Below, one piece after another: positions 21,209-22,606 of a DNA stretch of 22,606 bases. The position numbers and the translations under genes were made by a program. The notes below the pieces were generated by a model. The model was not told where the DNA came from, ran no database searches, and was given only the letters and a program-made list of their open reading frames with translations. The stretch is taken from contig JBBRYW010000040.1 in NCBI GenBank assembly GCA_038237235.1, positions 1 through 22,606 on the forward strand. Direction: 5' to 3'. Source of the DNA: JBBRYW01 sp038237235. Its GTDB lineage: Bacteria; Actinomycetota; Thermoleophilia; Gaiellales; Gaiellaceae. Positions within the stretch are counted from its first letter, which is position 1. Each line of letters opens with the position of its first letter.

Positions 21209-22114
21209 ATGAGATCGAGGAAAGGAGCCAAGGCATCAGTGCAGCCGGCCGGACGAGCAGCTGGCCCTGAGGCGGGCGAAGTCCGCACCGGCTCGACCTC
21301 GACCCCCAAGCAGGTCGGCGACCTGCTCAGATCCCGCCGCGAACGCCTGCAGCCCGAAGACGTCGGCCTCCCAGCCGGGAGCAGGCGCCGCACGCGCGGA
21401 CTCCGGCGCGAGGAGGTGGCCCTACTGGCCGCGATCTCGCCGACCTACTACACCTTCCTCGAGCAGGGACGCGACGTCCGCCCTTCACGCCAAGTCCTCG
21501 ACGCGCTCGCCCGGGCGTTGTGCTTGAGCACTGCCGAGCGGGCACACCTCCACCAGCTGGCCCACGGCAGCCGGCCGCCCGACGTCGACTCCGCGGTCGA
21601 GTCGCTGGCGCCGGCCGTCGGCGCGCTCGTCGACCGTCTCGACCCCTACCCGACGTACGTCACCGGCCGGCGCTGGGACGTCCTCGCCGCCAACCGTTCG
21701 GCCCGGGCGCTGTTCGCGGATTGGCCCGCGCTGCCGCTCGAGGAGCGGAACAAGCTCTGGTGGATGTTCACCGACCCTGTGGCCCGGATCGTCTATCTCG
21801 ACTGGGAGGAGGAGGCCGCCGCCCTGCTGGCGCGATTCCGCGGTGTCACGGCGCGGCGACCCGACGACCCTGAGTTCGTCGAGCTGATCGACCGGCTGCA
21901 CGAGGCGAGCCCCGAGGTGCGCGAGTTGTGGCCGCGCCACGAGATCCTGCCGCTTGGTAGTGGAACGAAGCATCTGCACCACCGCGAGCTCGGCGACTTC
22001 ACCTTCGAGCACATCGTCCTCCAGGTCGCCGACCGCCCCAACCAAAAGCTCGTCACCTTCGCCCCGATCGAAAGCGACGATCGGCTGACGAAGCTCGCTG
22101 CCAGCATTGACTGA
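21209..22114 (+). CDS. MmyB-family helix-turn-helix transcriptional regulator
   Basis: 301 residues. An Xre-type HTH lies at about 35-105, with the family signature RRTRGLRREEVALLAAIS (60-77) followed by PTYYTFLEQGRDVRPS (78-93), and a C-terminal PAS-like MmyB ligand-binding domain (about 130-295) with YVTGRRWDVLAANRSARALF, a WWMFTDP segment, and a C-terminal TKHLHHRELGDFTFEH. The first 34 residues are low-complexity and not family-like; the true start could be further in (a GTG lies near 21240), but ATG 21209 is the longest and directly follows the operator. Proteins of this family in actinobacteria are often encoded divergent from an SDR gene, as here, and are thought to sense small hydrophobic ligands. 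It probably represses or activates the SDR-hydrolase pair. Confidence 0.9.
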   Translation: MRSRKGAKASVQPAGRAAGPEAGEVRTGSTSTPKQVGDLLRSRRERLQPEDVGLPAGSRRRTRGLRREEVALLAAISPTYYTFLEQGRDVRPSRQVLDALARALCLSTAERAHLHQLAHGSRPPDVDSAVESLAPAVGALVDRLDPYPTYVTGRRWDVLAANRSARALFADWPALPLEERNKLWWMFTDPVARIVYLDWEEEAAALLARFRGVTARRPDDPEFVELIDRLHEASPEVRELWPRHEILPLGSGTKHLHHRELGDFTFEHIVLQVADRPNQKLVTFAPIESDDRLTKLAASID

Positions 22115-22249
22115 CGCGGGCCACGTAGACGAGCGCGCACGGCGCTTGCTTGCTCCGCCGCGCCTGGCGCAAGATCGAGCAGGCGACGACCGCACGCTGG
22201 CCGTCGGACGCCTCTTCGATGAGATCCGTTTTCGTGGACGCCTGAGCGC

Positions 22250-22510
22250 TTGGTCGGCAGTGCCCGATCGGAAATTCGAGCGGCACCGGATCCCCCGGCG
22301 GGGCGCCGCTCCCGCCCCCGAGCGGCACCCGAATTTCCGCTCAACCATCTACCGCATCCGCCCGCGACGGTTCTGTCCGACCGTGATCGCCCCGAGCGAG
22401 AAGCCCCGAGGAAGCTCGATGTCGCGTCCGCGGCCGTGGTCGCGGTTGTCAACGCCGGAATTCTGGCGGCCGCTGTGATCGGGTTAACCGAGACGACCAA
22501 TCTCGGATGA
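22250..22510 (+). CDS. Possible small protein with hydrophobic C-terminus
   Basis: The frame is open from a TTG at 22250 to TGA at 22510 (up to 86 residues), but no good start is seen. The last 40 residues look coding: REAPRKLDVASAAVVAVV, then NAGILAAAVIGLTETTNLG, with mostly G/C third positions and one hydrophobic helix. Its TGA overlaps an ATG at 22507 by 4 bp (ATGA), the same coupling seen twice elsewhere in the window, which favours a real gene. The N-terminal part is Pro/Arg-rich and may be non-coding. From 22115 to 22250 I see no gene. Confidence 0.35.
   Translation: MVGSARSEIRAAPDPPAGRRSRPRAAPEFPLNHLPHPPATVLSDRDRPEREAPRKLDVASAAVVAVVNAGILAAAVIGLTETTNLG
22269..22339. repeat. Inverted and direct repeats in the 3' non-coding region
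   Basis: CGGAAATTCG (22269-22278) and CGAATTTCCG (22330-22339) are perfect inverted repeats. Inside them CGAGCGGCACC occurs directly at 22277-22287 and 22319-22329. An RNA stem from the outer arms would enclose about 50 bases. Its role is unknown. Confidence 0.5.
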
Positions 22511-22606
22511 TCGACCGGGCCGAAGCCTCGACGTCGGGGCGCTACCTCGTGTTGCTCCACGAGCACGCGAGCGGGGCCGGTCTCAAGGCGCTTCGCGAGC
22601 GAGCGG
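22507..22606 (+). CDS. Start of a gene cut by the window edge, possibly subtilisin-type propeptide
   Basis: 33 codons from ATG 22507 are visible. The segment GRYLVLLHEHASGAGLKALR resembles the start of an inhibitor-I9-like propeptide domain that precedes many secreted S8 serine peptidases (beta strand RYLVLL, then a helix). No signal peptide is visible in these residues. The ATG overlaps the preceding TGA. The identity is a guess from a short segment; the remainder lies outside the window. Confidence 0.4.
   Translation, partial: MIDRAEASTSGRYLVLLHEHASGAGLKALRERA

Noticed and set aside
22107..22478. Plus-strand frame overlapping the end of the MmyB gene
   Set aside because: Starts inside the MmyB 3' end, is Arg/Pro-rich and crosses the inverted repeat; no support beyond openness.
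1..22606. CRISPR array, tRNA or rRNA genes, insertion sequence or prophage
   Set aside because: No repeat-spacer array, cloverleaf-like sequence with CCA end, rRNA signature, transposase or integrase was recognised on reading.

Overview
The window is high-GC bacterial DNA with strongly GC-biased third codon positions. An MmyB-type regulator, several start codons that sit only a few bases after a -10 box, a DPPR-synthase-like UbiA protein and collagen-like secreted proteins suggest an Actinomycetota genome, perhaps a Thermoleophilia-type lineage. That placement is inference from gene content; no rRNA or tRNA gene was seen.

Layout. (1) Positions 1-3050 are gene-poor. They hold an S51 (peptidase E-like) gene, a small helical protein, and the disrupted remains of two secreted-protein genes, one collagen-like and one cupredoxin, each with reading-frame breaks. 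A strong hairpin, one or two doubtful small ORFs and non-coding sequence fill the rest. Positions 1-249 show nothing I can support. (2) 3055-7037: a 3-hydroxyacyl-CoA dehydrogenase (+), then on the minus strand a K+/H+ antiporter whose stop overlaps the start of a secreted N,N-dimethylformamidase-like protein. (3) 7158-9834: a secreted protein of unknown function followed by an OmpR-type response regulator and its histidine kinase, preceded by an 11-bp-spaced direct repeat. (4) 9886-11210: a UbiA-family prenyl-phosphate phosphoribosyltransferase and a convergent coiled-coil protein that shares its CTAG stop. (5) 11214-16542: the classic queA-tgt-yajC-secD-secF order, here with secD and secF fused. 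A REP-like perfect palindrome flanked by imperfect repeats lies between queA and tgt. (6) 16585-18640: a small helical protein and an ABC1/UbiB-family kinase-like membrane protein. (7) 18761-19459: an orphan response regulator with an unusual receiver pocket. (8) 19583-22114: a dienelactone-hydrolase-like gene coupled to an SDR gene (two compensating frame breaks), divergent from an MmyB-family regulator; two inverted repeats lie in the shared promoter. (9) From 22250 to the edge there may be a small hydrophobic ORF and the first codons of a further gene.

The genes fall into housekeeping functions (tRNA queuosine modification, Sec export), envelope sensing and ion homeostasis (two-component system, antiporter, prenyl-phosphate sugar transfer), and accessory catabolic or regulatory functions at both ends. 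The most unusual points are the frame-broken secreted genes, the palindrome in the queA-tgt gap, the repeated TAnnnT box about 7 nt before start codons (leaderless transcription), the double operator of the MmyB/SDR pair, and the atypical orphan regulator. I found no clearly new multi-gene system.
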